A model generated the notes under the pieces. It had not been told where the DNA came from. It made no database searches and saw nothing but the letters and a program-made list of their open reading frames with translations. From Cepaea nemoralis (lineage: Eukaryota > Mollusca > Gastropoda > Stylommatophora > Helicidae), in contig JACEFZ010013232.1 in assembly GCA_014155875.1 (NCBI GenBank), positions 1 through 64,000 on the forward strand: 64,000 nt of DNA, read 5' to 3'. The translations under genes were made by a program, and so were the position numbers. How positions within the stretch are numbered: position 1 is the stretch's first letter; every line of letters begins with the position of its first letter. Below are positions 9,842-19,727 of this stretch, piece by piece.

Positions 9842-11278
9842 TCAGACATTGGTGCTCATTGGGTCGGTCGGACAACGGGACAAAAGATCGGCAATCGTGT
9901 TGGTTCTGCCTGGGATATGTCGAACCTCGAAGCTGTAATCTTGGAGCTTAAGAGACCAGCGCGCTACCATTTGGTTTGAAGGTACACCTGAATTGATAAA
10001 TCGCAATGGACTACTGTCAGACTCCACAATGAAATGGCGCCCTAGGAGGAATCTGGACAATTTAGTTATACCCACCACTAGAGCTAGGGCTTCCAACTGA
10101 GGTATTGACCAAGCCCGTTCTCTCGGTTTCAGTTTCCTGGAGACGAAGTACACAGGATGAAGGATGTTATTATGCTCCTGCAACAAGACTGCTCCAATCG
10201 TCACGGAGCTCGCGTCTGTACGCAATCTGAAAGGGATATGTAGATTGGGCAACTTCAGAATAGGATTATTTAAGCTATTATCAGAAAAACAAGATAATAC
10301 TTTATGTAATGCAAATTTTAGGCATTCATTGCTTACAATTTTCTCCGGTTTATCTTTTGTAAGTAAGTTAGTAAATACTTCGGTCAGTTCAGAAAAATCC
10401 GGTATGAACTGCCTGTAATAATTTATAAGTCCCAACAAACTTCTGACTTGCTTTTTCGTAGTCGGAAGTGAGAGTTTTAGTATCTTGGACACAATGTTAT
10501 CGTCTGTCGTGACAAAGCCATTGGATATTTTGTACCCCAAGAAGGATATTTCCTGGTAGGCTATGTCTACTTTTGCAGACTTTACCGTCAGTCCGTGCTG
10601 TCTAATGCGTTCAAAAGTCTGTTCTAATGTCTTTATGTGGTCTGTCATCGTCTTTGTGTGAACACAAATGTCGTCTATATAGCAAATTATGTTCGGTATA
10701 TCTACTAGTAGAAGTCGTGTCATACGTACGAATGTAGCTGGGGCATTGACAATCCCAAATGGAAGTTTGCACCATTCGTTCAGTCCCCAAGGTGTGGCAA
10801 ATGCTGTCAGATGTCTACTCTGTTCGTCAACCGCTATTTGCCAGTAACCTTTAGTCATGTCTACCTTCGTAAAGAACCTAGCGTCTGTCAGTTCTGTCAG
10901 TAGATCTTCTGAGTTTGCCATTGGCTCCAGATCTAGAAGAGTTATCTTATTTAGCTTTCTATAGTTGACACAGAGTCTTATCGTGTTGTCGTTTTTGCGT
11001 ACTATGACCATTGGAGATGAGAAGTCTGATTGGGATCGTCTTATGATGTTATTTTTGTCTAAGTTGATGATCTCCTGATGTAAGTGTTCTTTGTAATGCA
11101 ATGGAATGGTGTATGGTCTGCATTTTATGGGTGTATTTGAAGTGAGTGTGATGTGATGTTGTACTAATTCTGTTTGTCCTGGGTTGTTGGAGAAGATGGT
11201 GTTGTACTGTTGTATAAGATGTTTGCAACTGTCTGTTTCTGCTTGAGTTAACTTTGGGTTGATTTTAATTTCCTTCAA
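9842..11278 (-). CDS. Element A Pol: reverse transcriptase and RNase H
   Basis: This frame encodes the RT and RNase H part of element A (about 478 codons). RT landmarks: RLCVNYRKLNK near residue 100, the FTKVDMTKGYWQI block with the first catalytic Asp, the LPFGIVNAPATF block, and CYIDDI, a YMDD-type catalytic motif with Ile. RNase H landmarks: LRTDASSVTIGAVL, an ALALVVGI region and VESDSSPL, then the typical end DLLSR. Its first codon in frame is not ATG (TTG), and it overlaps the end of the integrase frame by 14 nt in another frame. Intact relative C has one continuous frame, so I read this as a one-base indel, not a separate gene. It functions in cDNA synthesis in the virus-like particle. 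Confidence 0.9.
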   Translation of the reverse strand: MKEIKINPKLTQAETDSCKHLIQQYNTIFSNNPGQTELVQHHITLTSNTPIKCRPYTIPLHYKEHLHQEIINLDKNNIIRRSQSDFSSPMVIVRKNDNTIRLCVNYRKLNKITLLDLEPMANSEDLLTELTDARFFTKVDMTKGYWQIAVDEQSRHLTAFATPWGLNEWCKLPFGIVNAPATFVRMTRLLLVDIPNIICYIDDICVHTKTMTDHIKTLEQTFERIRQHGLTVKSAKVDIAYQEISFLGYKISNGFVTTDDNIVSKILKLSLPTTKKQVRSLLGLINYYRQFIPDFSELTEVFTNLLTKDKPEKIVSNECLKFALHKVLSCFSDNSLNNPILKLPNLHIPFRLRTDASSVTIGAVLLQEHNNILHPVYFVSRKLKPRERAWSIPQLEALALVVGITKLSRFLLGRHFIVESDSSPLRFINSGVPSNQMVARWSLKLQDYSFEVRHIPGRTNTIADLLSRCPTDPMSTNV

Positions 11279-12116
11279 TTGTCGTGTCTAATGCAGGTGT
11301 TGGAATTTCGTCACTAGCCTCGTCATCTTCATGGTCTATTATCACTGTACAAGCTGTTGTATCGTCTTGTTCGTTGTCTCTGTTGTAATATGGTCTTAGC
11401 ATATTGACATGGAATATTTTGTGTTTGTCTTTTATTTGGATCTCGTAGTCTACAGGTGAAATCTGTCTCGTCACTTTAAATGGTCCTTGCCAAGAATCAG
11501 TCAGTAAGTGTCTGTCACTAGGTAGTAGAAGAAGAACGTCCTGTCCAGGTGTCAACGTTATTGTCCTGTTACCTTTGTCAGCATATTGTCTATAAGTAGC
11601 ACCAGATAATTTTAGTGCATCCTTTGCAATTATACAAGATTTGATGATTCTTTCACGCAATGATGTAACGTATACGTATGATGATATGGGTTTAAGTACT
11701 GGAGTAGATTCAGTTAACATTTGGTGATAAATAGTTAATGGGCCACGTGGTTTGGCACCATAGATAAGTTCAAAAGGAGAGAAACCTGTACTAGAATGTG
11801 GTACCTCGCGATAAGCAAAGAGAATAGCAGGTAAATATACGTCCCAGTTATTGGGATGCTCTTGCGTGACTTTAGCAAGCATGTGCTTTAAATCGCCGTT
11901 AAATTTTTCTATTATCCCACTCGAGTGAGGATGGTACGGGGAATTGAAACATTGCTTCACTCCCAACATTTTAGTGAAAGCTTGGGTAGATGCGGCGATA
12001 AACTGAGTTCCCCTATCTGATTGGATAGTGTCTGGAAATCCTATCCGAGAAAATATATGGAAGAAAACTTCCATTATATCATTGGTAGTTATGTTCTTTA
12101 GCGGAATCGCTTCCGG
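11265..12116 (-). pseudogene. Element A Pol: integrase core and C-terminal domain, after an in-frame stop
   Basis: Same frame as the upstream gag-protease-integrase segment, separated from it only by the TGA at 12117-12119, where a Trp codon is expected in the SRWPEAIPL motif. The first ATG after the stop is at 12074. It contains the second catalytic Asp (QSDRGTQF), the PYHPHSSGIIEKFNG block with the catalytic Glu, and a GPY/F-type C-terminal module (SWQGPFKVTRQI) ending near MLRPYYN. The stop would sever the integrase active site, so this copy should not make functional integrase unless the stop is read through. Confidence 0.88.
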
Positions 12117-14507
12117 TCAGCGGCTACATTGATCAATGACAGTTAGAATATATTTATTCCCTCTAGTTGTTGTCTGATTAAGAGGGCCCACTATGTCGAC
12201 AGATATTTTCTCAAAAGGTCGACTGGCTAAGTCAGTAACTTGTAACTTTGCCTGTGGGTGTTTACCTTTGTTTACAAGTTTTTGGCAGATGTCACAACTT
12301 CTGCAATACTGTTTAATGTCATTGCAAAATTTGGGCCAATGAAACTGTGTTAATAATCTTGATCTGGTCTTAGCGTATGCCATATGCCCTGCAAGAGGTA
12401 TATCATGGGCAAGATGTAAGGCTTGCTTGCGATACTCAGTTGGCAAAACAGTTTGCTTTGTTGTGCTGTCACCTCTGGTGTAATACCTAGTGAGGATACA
12501 ATTTTTCAACGCAAAATGCCATTTTGCATTTTTGGTTACCTTTGGCTTTTGGCCGATCAGATTAAAATATTTTGACAATGAAGGATCAGCCTTTTGAGCT
12601 GTAACAAAAGTTTCCTTCATGGTTTTAGAAGGTAGTGATACTGGGCTAAGCATTTGTATAGCCTCAGTTTGGTTACTTTCATCTTGCACTCTAGCAGTAG
12701 CTCTGGTTACTGCGTTCACACATTCAATGATATCAGATGGTGATGAAACAATGTTATCAATGATGTCATGAGATCTTAGTGCTACATTAGCTACCATACA
12801 TTCATTAGGTGGTGTAACATTATCAATGATGACATTTGATGGTGATGTTATGATATTGTCAATACAAAGAGATGTTATGTCATGAGCCATATCATTCACC
12901 TCTGGTAAATTTCCAATTATAATATCGCACACTGGGTTTGTTAGTGCTGCGCATTTTACTTTACCAGTGAGGAAAGGTGTTTGAATATATGCCCATGCTA
13001 GTGGGTACTTTTCAATATTGCCAGAGAATGTTCTGCATGTTACGTGCCTGCCTGTATAGTCTGTAGGCATTATGAATGTTCTCTTTAGACCAATAAGTGA
13101 ACTTCCCGTGTCCCGAAGGACTGTAGCAGACTTGCCATTCACGTATCCCTGATGGACGTTTATTCTGCCTTTGGAATCTACTACCAAATTAGCTTCTTCA
13201 TTGGCAATAGGAATGGAGTGGCCGCATGTTAAAATGCCATCTTCATAAAAGGTATTACAAACAGTACATTTATTTGCGTTAAACATATCAAAAGCCTGTG
13301 CTGAGTTCACAGGATGTTTCTCTGATTGTTCTTTATCTGACGATGAACTGTCAAACAAGGCGGCATTTGCTTTGTTGGTCATTTGCCTACCTTTACAATC
13401 ATGGCGATAGTGTCTGTACGCCTTACAGAGGAAACATTTACGCAAATTTCTGAAGGATCTACGCTCCTTATCTTGTCTGTTTACCATGTTTTGTAGATAA
13501 GTATGATATGCGGGGTTCTTGTCACACATCTCACCTTGATGGTGTGAAATTTTACAATATCTACAGTGATTATACTTCTCAGATGTAGGCTTATGAGGAT
13601 TCTGCCTACTATAGGGTTTGTCATAGTTAGCCGATGCTACAAAATTTATGTCAGTAGCTTCACTGGCAAAACAATGCTTGTTGGCTGTGTAATAAGCCGA
13701 ACCACGTCTCTCAATCTCATCTACACTAGTGCATTCATTCTCTTGCAAAAATTTGGAAAATGCTGATGGAATGGATGAAATGACTTTGTCTCTGATGATC
13801 AGATCTTCTAACTTCTGATAATTTTTATCAATTTTAGCTGCTGAAGTCCATTTGGTAAATATATCTCGGACTAAGCAGAGGTAGTCAGAGAACGTTTGAG
13901 TCGGTTTTGGGCTCAACTTGCTGAATTGTTCTCTGTAGCCTGCCTCATCTAACATAAAATGTGCCATAATCTTTGATTTTAGATAATGGTAATCTTTTCT
14001 GAGGTCTTTGGGGATAGTCTCAATGACTTTAAGAGGCTCCCCTGATAAACTCCTCATATAAATAATATTCCATTCAGACAGTGGAACCTGGTAATGGTCC
14101 ATTAAAGTCTCAAAATTTTGGGTAAAGGCTGCAATGCAGTCACCCGAGGTATAATTACGTACGATACCTTGATATTTCTTGTACTGGTTTTCTTTCTCCA
14201 GTCTTTCAGATTTCTTAGATTCTTTGTTAATGGCAGTCTCAGTATCAAGTTGTTTAATCTTTAACTGTACCTCCAGTTCTTCTCTCTTACTCTGAGCTGT
14301 TATCTCTGCCTTCTTTAATTCTGTTTCTCTTTCCATCTATGCTTTCTTTAAGGCTGCATCAGTTTCTGCCTGCTTTAATGCTGTTTCTGCCTCTAATTGC
14401 TTGGCAGCTCTTTCAGCCGCTCTTTCTTCACGCTCGTGGTATTCAGAGTATTTCTTCTCACTCCACTTCATTAACTCATCACCTGTTAACTTTAACTTCA
14501 ACCCCAT
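12117..14507 (-). pseudogene. Element A Gag, protease and integrase N-terminus, with early amber codon
   Basis: The frame opens at ATG 14505-14507 (MGLKLKLTGDELMKW...), meets a TAG after 56 codons (14337-14339), then resumes in frame at ATG 14336 for 739 codons. The N-terminal charged coiled coil matches the layout of elements B and C. Then come the Gag capsid-like region, two zinc-knuckle motifs (CRYCKISHHQGEMC and CFLCKAYRHYRHDC), a protease DTGSS motif, the integrase HHCC zinc domain (ending RSCDICQK) and the first catalytic Asp block (ISVDIVGPL). The product would be the structural and maturation part of the particle. The amber codon may be a mutation; suppression cannot be excluded. Confidence 0.88.
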
Positions 14508-15383
14508 ATCGATGAAATCATTTCATGACGACATGATGGAAAACGCAAATGAAATACCAGCCACACAATTTGTTACAAGTGGTTAGTAAAGTAAACAATT
14601 TACAATTGTGTTCTATTGACAATACGTGCCTAAATTTGCATCCTAAAGTATATGAAAAAGAAAAATATACTCAAGTGCACCGGATGCGGTGAAGAACGGT
14701 TGGAAATCGGGCTAGGAACTGTAGGGTCGCTACTTCGAAACACAAATGACCTCTACGGCAAGGGTTTCAGATGGCACAGAAAACCTGCTTTGTTTTTGGA
14801 GGAAATAAATTAGCGTCTTTTTGATGTGGTGTGCCTGCTTGTCACTAAGTTTTGATTAGGTTTGTATGGCGTTGAGTGTAATTGTAGGTCGTAATTTTGT
14901 CCGTCAACAATTTTTTTTTTCCCCCAACAACAAGTCACTTTCTTTCCAAAACTTTCTGCTTTCCACAACTCAATTCACAAAGACACTCTCAATATATCTC
15001 AACACTCTATAACATTGATGACACATCACTTACATTAAGATGACATTCAGTAAGGACTTAGACATCAAGTTTCCAAGATGGCGACAAGGTCACAATGGCG
15101 ACAAGTTTACAATGTCGACAAGGTCAAAACGGTGACAAGTTCCACAATCACAAATGTTTTACACGTTTACAGGATCAAACAATATGTATGCACTGTACGT
15201 TCACATTTAGTCTCCATGTTTAAACACTGTAATAATATCTATCAAAATGAGCCTTCGACGATCACATTTACATGTACAATAAAGTTGGACAAAAAATTCT
15301 AAGTTCACAACTCTAAGTTTAAATGTTAAATTATCTAAACTATGTTCATTTCAAAGCCGGACGAATGCCACCACGTCCACACA
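14508..15383 (-). other. Element A 5' leader
   Basis: About 880 bp between the 5' LTR and the gag ATG. It contains short imperfect repeats around 15075-15150 of the type AATGGCGACAAG / AATGTCGACAAG / CGGTGACAAG. The sequence after the LTR on the minus strand (TGTGTGGACGTGGTGG) has no primer-binding site I can assign to a tRNA. No gene seen. Confidence 0.5.
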
Positions 15384-15903
15384 TGTCAGGGTCTTAAACC
15401 TGGCTTGTTAACCTAACACATGTGAGACAGTACAAGTACAACGTGATTCGACTTGAGACTCAACGACACAACGTTCAATGGATTTATTTACAGATCATGT
15501 ACAATACGATGATCATTACAATATACATGCTATACTTCAATACACTTACATACACAATACAGCTCACAGTCTATCTCTCAAGATGAACAGACACTCGACT
15601 TTCGGGCACAGAAACCACACAGCGCCTTTCTCTCATCAGACGTCCAGTCGAGTCCACGTCCCATAGCTGTCTGTCTATAGCTCGCAACGTGCCTCCCCAC
15701 CTGAAGTGGCTTCACGAGGCATGCGTGCGTCTTGCTTCGTCCTTGCCTGACCGCTGGCCGTCTCGTCAGCCAGCAACCTCGCAGGCAGGTAACTACTACT
15801 CGCCTGGCGGGCGTAACGAAGTTACGGCATCCCGGCTGGGGACTCAGTCGCCTGGCGGGCGTAACGATGTCACTGCATCACGGCACTACTCTAGACTCTG
15901 ACA
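15384..15903 (-). repeat. Element A 5' LTR (520 bp)
   Basis: Starts TGTCAGGGTC and ends CTCTGACA on the + strand. It carries about 157 bp absent from the 3' LTR, and within this extra part the block CGCCTGGCGGGCGTAACGA occurs twice (near 15800 and 15849). This suggests the short LTR arose by a deletion between related sequences. A minus-strand AATAAA is present near 15483. Confidence 0.88.
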
Positions 15904-16120
15904 ATGCCGCAGTCAACACCAGCATTGCTTGCTGATGTTATTTCTGGGCAAGTTTATATTCAGTAGTTTGCGATTGCTGACTGAGCGACCGGCACCCGTA
16001 CCATTCGTTAAAAAAACAACAACACAACGCGGTCTGCTGCCAAATCACGCGCAGATGTGTTTCGAATGCGGGTATGCGAGATGATGAACCGCGTCCGGAA
16101 TACCTTTCGCCTCGGAGCCT
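15904..16120 (-). mobile_element. SINE S1, 5' part with tRNA-like head, split by element A
   Basis: Resumes the SINE interrupted at 7506. On the minus strand the 5' end is tRNA-like: an A-box-like segment near CGAGGCGAAAGG and a B-box-like GCATTCGAAAC, then the body blocks TTTGGCAGCAGACCGC, ATGGTACGGGTGCCGGTCG and CAAACTACTGAATATAAACTTGCCCAG. The flanking duplication of element A is ATGCC here. Confidence 0.7.
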
Positions 16121-16123
16121 GCG

Positions 16124-16163
<40 letters not shown>
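16121..16163. repeat. (AAT)n microsatellite
   Basis: About 14 uninterrupted AAT units, beside the 5' end of the split SINE. It may be the tail of another retroposon. Confidence 0.95.
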
Positions 16164-16165
<2 letters not shown>

Positions 16166-16199
16166 TCAAATCTAGCCCCAGTATTAATATTAATAAACA

Positions 16200-16482
16200 C
16201 TCACGATCCTGGAAAGTGCTTTGAGTTTCAACAGCAACTTGAAGACGCTTTCACTGATACATCAGAAAATTGTACAGTAAGCAAAAAGTGGAGTAAACTT
16301 AAGGAAACTATTTATAAAACAGCGGTAGGGGTTTACTGCACTGTGGATCATAAGAGGCAGAACTGGTTTGCGGCAAACAGCCAGATACTGCAGCCCTTGA
16401 TTGATAAAAAGAAGATAGCTCTCTTAAGAAACAAGGAAAGAACAATGCGTAACACCCTGAGTGAGCTGAAGTATGCATAAAA
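16200..16482 (+). pseudogene. LINE fragment: RTE-like endonuclease-RT linker region
   Basis: One + frame reads through a Lys/Trp-rich segment (SKKWSKLKETIYKTAVG, HKRQNWFAANSQ, KKKIALLRNKER) to a stop near 16480. This pattern is typical of the region between endonuclease and RT in RTE/craniofacial-development-protein-2-like LINE ORFs. It is a short isolated piece, probably part of the same LINE group as 17690-18640. Confidence 0.5.
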
Positions 16483-16539
16483 TTTGGTGGAACTGCGGTA
16501 AAGCTGTGAAAGTTTAAACAATATATAATGACACAAAGT

Positions 16540-17689
16540 AGTGCAGCTTTACATAACAGAGATACGACACATACAGAACGTTGCGGCGGTTAGCCTTCAT
16601 CAGCAAACAAACACATTCACAAACACAACATACAGTCAAGGAGAACTCCTGTGACTACATTAGAAGGTGATGACAGGACGAGAGGAACAAATGCATGGAA
16701 AAATGGAAGCAATGAAGAGAAAATGAGAATTGACAAAATGTTAATTGAAAAGAATGTTAGTCGAATAAAATGTTTAATAGAACAACTGTTTATAGAGAAA
16801 AAAAACTGTATACTCACCTCACGTACGGACCTGTGAATGTCTGCGGAAATCTCGGGTGTATTTGTATAATGGTGCTGGATGTTACGGTACAGTGAGCACA
16901 TAGAAAGAAGGGGGCGGGGTAGGAGGCGTGTAAAATTGACCACGACCCCATTGTGTTGTTGGTCTGGGTGGACTGGTGTGCAGGAACACGCGTACTTACA
17001 TAGACACACTTCAACAGACAAAATGCTAGTGTATGTGGACATCTCTCTCTCTACGGGTGGCAAACTAAAAATTGACACTACGCAATTACGTCCGAGTGAA
17101 ATGTCTCGTCCGAATGTCTCTCGTGCTAGGAACAGCTCTGACTACCTAGTTTCCGAATGCCGCTCTTGTTCGGAACAGCTCTGACTGGATGGTTTTCCGA
17201 ATGTCTGTTGTGCCTGGAAAAGCTCTGATGGGCGCAACGACAAGCACATGTCCGAAATCTCGCTGAGTGGATGCCGTCTGCAAACCTGTCTGGTTTGTGC
17301 GGGAATGACCCGGGGAAACGAAGTGACCAATATATTGAAGTGAGGATTTAAAGCAGCCATGAGCAGGACGTGACGATCTCCCTCGGTGAGCCCAGATCCA
17401 GGGCGTTATGTGTCGGCCCTGCAACTATGGAAGCAACCTTGGATGGCGGCAAATGCTATGGACTGTCCCTGCCTTCCTTTGAGGTATGACCGTTGTCTTC
17501 GACCGTTCAACCTTGGCCAGCATGGTTGCAGATGGCACCACAAAAGTGAGAGTCTCCCAGGAATGCTACCTGGTCAAAAAAGCACACTAAAGTCGATGTG
17601 TTGGCCTACGGGTTTCGGCCCAAGGGCGCATAACAGACACACCGCAATCACATCTGAAAAAACACTCCGGATGAACGAAAAGAAGAAGA
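16540..17689. other. Unassigned sequence, likely old dispersed repeats
   Basis: No domain is recognisable. Short motifs recur at 17090-17225 (TCCGAATG, GGAACAGCTCTGACT twice, CTGGAAAAGCTCTGATGG). An open + frame from 17386 is continuous with the LINE RT fragment that starts near 17690, but its first 100 residues do not look like RT. The join may be a fusion created by insertion. Confidence 0.3.
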
Positions 17690-18638
17690 AGATGTCACAA
17701 GGTGCACATGGGGTACCATCAATCTTTATTGACGACGCCGAAATGGAGGTAGTAGACCATTTTACATATCTAGGATCAGAGGTAAATAGCAAATTATCCC
17801 TAGATCAGGAAATCAACATCAGGATTGGTAAGGCAGCAACAACAATGAACATGTTAGCAAAACGAGTCTGGGAGAACAGGAAACTTACTGCAAAAACAAA
17901 AGTCCTCGTCTACCAAGCCTGTGTCTTTAGTACTCTTCTTTATGGCAGTGAAACCTGGACAACTTACTCACACCAAGAAAAACGTTTAAACAGCTTTCAT
18001 ATGCGGTGTCTGCGAAGAATACTTGGGATTAAGTGGCAAGACAAAATCACAAATACTGAAGTATTGGAAAGATCAGGTTGTGTGACGTTGTATTCCATGC
18101 TCAGTCTTCGTAGACTTAGATAGGACATGTTAGGAGGATGGATGATGGTAGATTACCAAAGGACATCTTTTTTCGTGAATTACATAGAGATGGGTAGGAG
18201 ATCTCAGGGTCGGCCTCTACAACGATACAAAGATGTGTGTAAGCGGGGCATGATTGAATGGGATAGAATAAGTCACAATGTTTAGTTCTCAAGTTGTTGG
18301 CGATGAAACAAGTTCTTGGTGAAGCAATAATAGGCATTGATAATGCACATTGGGAGCAAGCCGCCGCTGAACGTGTTCCATGGAGGGCAACTATCAGAAG
18401 TGGAATAAAGACAAAGGAGACAATGATTGCAGATAAAGCACAAACAGAGCGTGAGAGACGTAAGTTGGTGCATGGTGGTGGAAATGACCATGTTTTCACA
18501 TGCATTCACTGAGGACAAACATTTACAGCACAAATTGGCCTTGTCAGCCACACTCGCCACCGCCTTGGGTCGTAGTTATTAAACCTTTTTGAAGCACAGT
18601 GTACCAAACTATCGTCTGTCAAGACGGAAAGGTGCCAA

Positions 18639-18640
<2 letters not shown>
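17690..18640 (+). pseudogene. RTE-like LINE 3' fragment (RT C-terminus and zinc finger)
   Basis: The frame ending at 18123 has the conserved RT tail: HFTYLGSEV, KRVWENRKLT, LLYGSETWTTY, LRRILGIKWQDKITN. After frameshifts it continues IGHVRRMDDGRLPKD, GRPLQRYKDVCKR, NAHWEQAAAERVPW, and a finger-like region FTCIH..GQTF...GLVSHTRH. The TIVCQDGKVP-like block and (AAT)n tail mark the 3' end. It is interrupted at 18259-18330 by a 72-bp foreign segment identical to 18862-18933. It encodes retrotransposition machinery but is dead. Confidence 0.8.
18259..18330 (+). repeat. 72-bp insert, exact copy of 18862-18933
   Basis: Identical over 72 bp to the segment next to exon 10. It splits the LINE frame between KRGMIE and a GIDNAHWE-like continuation, so it is an insertion relative to the LINE. 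Confidence 0.85.
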
Positions 18641-18690
<50 letters not shown>

Positions 18691-18696
18691 GAAGAA

Positions 18697-18727
<31 letters not shown>

Positions 18728-18816
18728 AAGATGAAGAAGAAGAAGAAGAAGAAGAAGAAGAAGAAGAAGAAGAAGAAGAAGAAGAAGAAGAAGAAGAAGA
18801 AGAAGAAGAAGAAGAG
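18640..18816. repeat. (AAT)n-(AAG)n compound microsatellite
   Basis: About 16 AAT units followed by roughly 40 AAG units with one ATG interruption. It forms the tail of the LINE fragment. Poly-Asn, poly-Lys and poly-Leu frames here are artefacts of the repeat. Confidence 0.95.
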
Positions 18817-18861
18817 TAAACAATACCAATAACAACAACAGTACTAACAACAACAGTGGGC

Positions 18862-18933
18862 TGGGATAGAATAAGTCACAATGTTTAGTTCTCAAGTTGT
18901 TGGCGATGAAACAAGTTCTTGGTGAAGCAATAA
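18862..18933 (+). repeat. 72-bp segment duplicated from/into the LINE
   Basis: Exact copy of 18259-18330, located 20 bp from the splice donor of exon 10 (intron side on the minus strand). Confidence 0.85.
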
Positions 18934-18953
18934 CACAAAATACAGAAGAAAAC

Positions 18954-19071
18954 CTGAGCTCTGTGTTCATGTCAGCAGTTGTTTCCTTGGCCGCCAGCTT
19001 GTGCCTGAGATTCTTCACCTCCAGTTTCAGTAGCCGAATGTCATCCGTTCGGTGTCGGTAGTGTGCGGAGC
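18954..19071 (-). CDS. CFAP58-like gene, exon 10
   Basis: 118 bp: enters with 2 nt completing a Gly codon, then 38 codons, leaves with 2 nt. Acceptor CTATAG before GCTCC; donor AG|GTTTTC is weak, so the 3' boundary is less sure. Residues include HYRHRTDDIRLLKLEVKNLR, the strongest family match: in the CFAP58/CCDC147 group this position has the pattern YxxRxxDIRxLKLEIKxLR, and the exon ends at a Glu-Leu-Arg equivalent to the family. Entry phase fits exon 9. Downstream exons (expected Trp-rich HRWRKLE-type region) were not found at lower coordinates, where element A and other repeats lie. Confidence 0.7.
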
Positions 19072-19224
19072 CTATAGTTCGAGCCAGCAAACATTATCTC
19101 AACACCAACGTACCAGTACCAATAAACAAGTGTAACTTTGTTTATAACCATACATTAGTACGAACTTGCTTGGTTATGGGAGGGGGCGCTGAATGTTAAC
19201 GTATAAGAACTATGCGTTGGGGGA

Positions 19225-19710
19225 GCCGATTTAGAGTAGTGGCTAGATGCTTAAGCGTAGTGGATAGATGATTTAGCGTAGTGGCTAGATGCTTAAGCGT
19301 AGTGGATAGATGATTTAGAGTAGTGGCTAGATGCTTAAGCGTAGTGGATAGATGATTTAGCGTAGTGGCTAGATGCTTTAACGTAGTGGCTAGACGTTTT
19401 AGCGTAGTGGCTAGATGCTTTAGCGTAGTGGCTAGACATTATAGCGTAGTGGCTAGATGATTTAGCATGGTGGCTAGATGCTTTAGCGTAGTGGCTAGAT
19501 GCTTTAGGGTAGTGGCTAGATGCTCTAGCGTAGTGGCTAGATGCTTTAGGGTAGTGGCTAGATGCTTTAGCGTAGTGGCTAGATGCTTTAGGGTAGTGGC
19601 TAGATGCTTTAGCGTAGTGGCTAGATGCTTTAGGGTAGTGGCTAGATGCTTTAGCGTAGTGGCTAGATGCTTTAGCGTAGTGGCTAGATGCTTTAGCGTA
19701 GTATCTAGAT
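19225..19710. repeat. 21-bp minisatellite
   Basis: About 23 units of GTAGTGGCTAGATGCTTTAGC, with GTAGTGGATAGATGATTTAG variants alternating at the left end. Since 21 is a multiple of three, long repeat-encoded frames occur on both strands; not genes. Lies in the intron between exons 9 and 10. Confidence 0.95.
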
Positions 19711-19727
19711 TGAGTTGAGTTGAGCTA

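Larger units (their letters stand above)
7507..15903 (-). mobile_element. Element A: Gmr1-type Ty3/gypsy LTR retrotransposon, defective
   Basis: An 8.4-kb minus-strand element with LTRs at 7507-7869 (3') and 15384-15903 (5'), both ending TGTCAG...CTGACA. Flanks ACGCC/ATGCC look like a 5-bp target duplication with one substitution, inside a SINE. Coding order 5' to 3' is gag with two zinc knuckles, protease, integrase, RT and RNase H; integrase lies upstream of RT, as in the Gmr1 group. The frame is interrupted by a TAG early in gag, a TGA in integrase and a one-base frame change before RT. Shared LTR parts look identical by eye, so these lesions are young or the copy was mobilised in trans. 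Confidence 0.9.

Noticed and set aside
11265..11278. Programmed frameshift between integrase and RT in element A
   Set aside because: Element C has a single uninterrupted frame here, so a one-base indel in A is simpler. Not fully excluded.
18599..18832. Poly-Asn/poly-Lys protein
   Set aside because: It is the translation of an (AAT)n-(AAG)n microsatellite forming a LINE tail.
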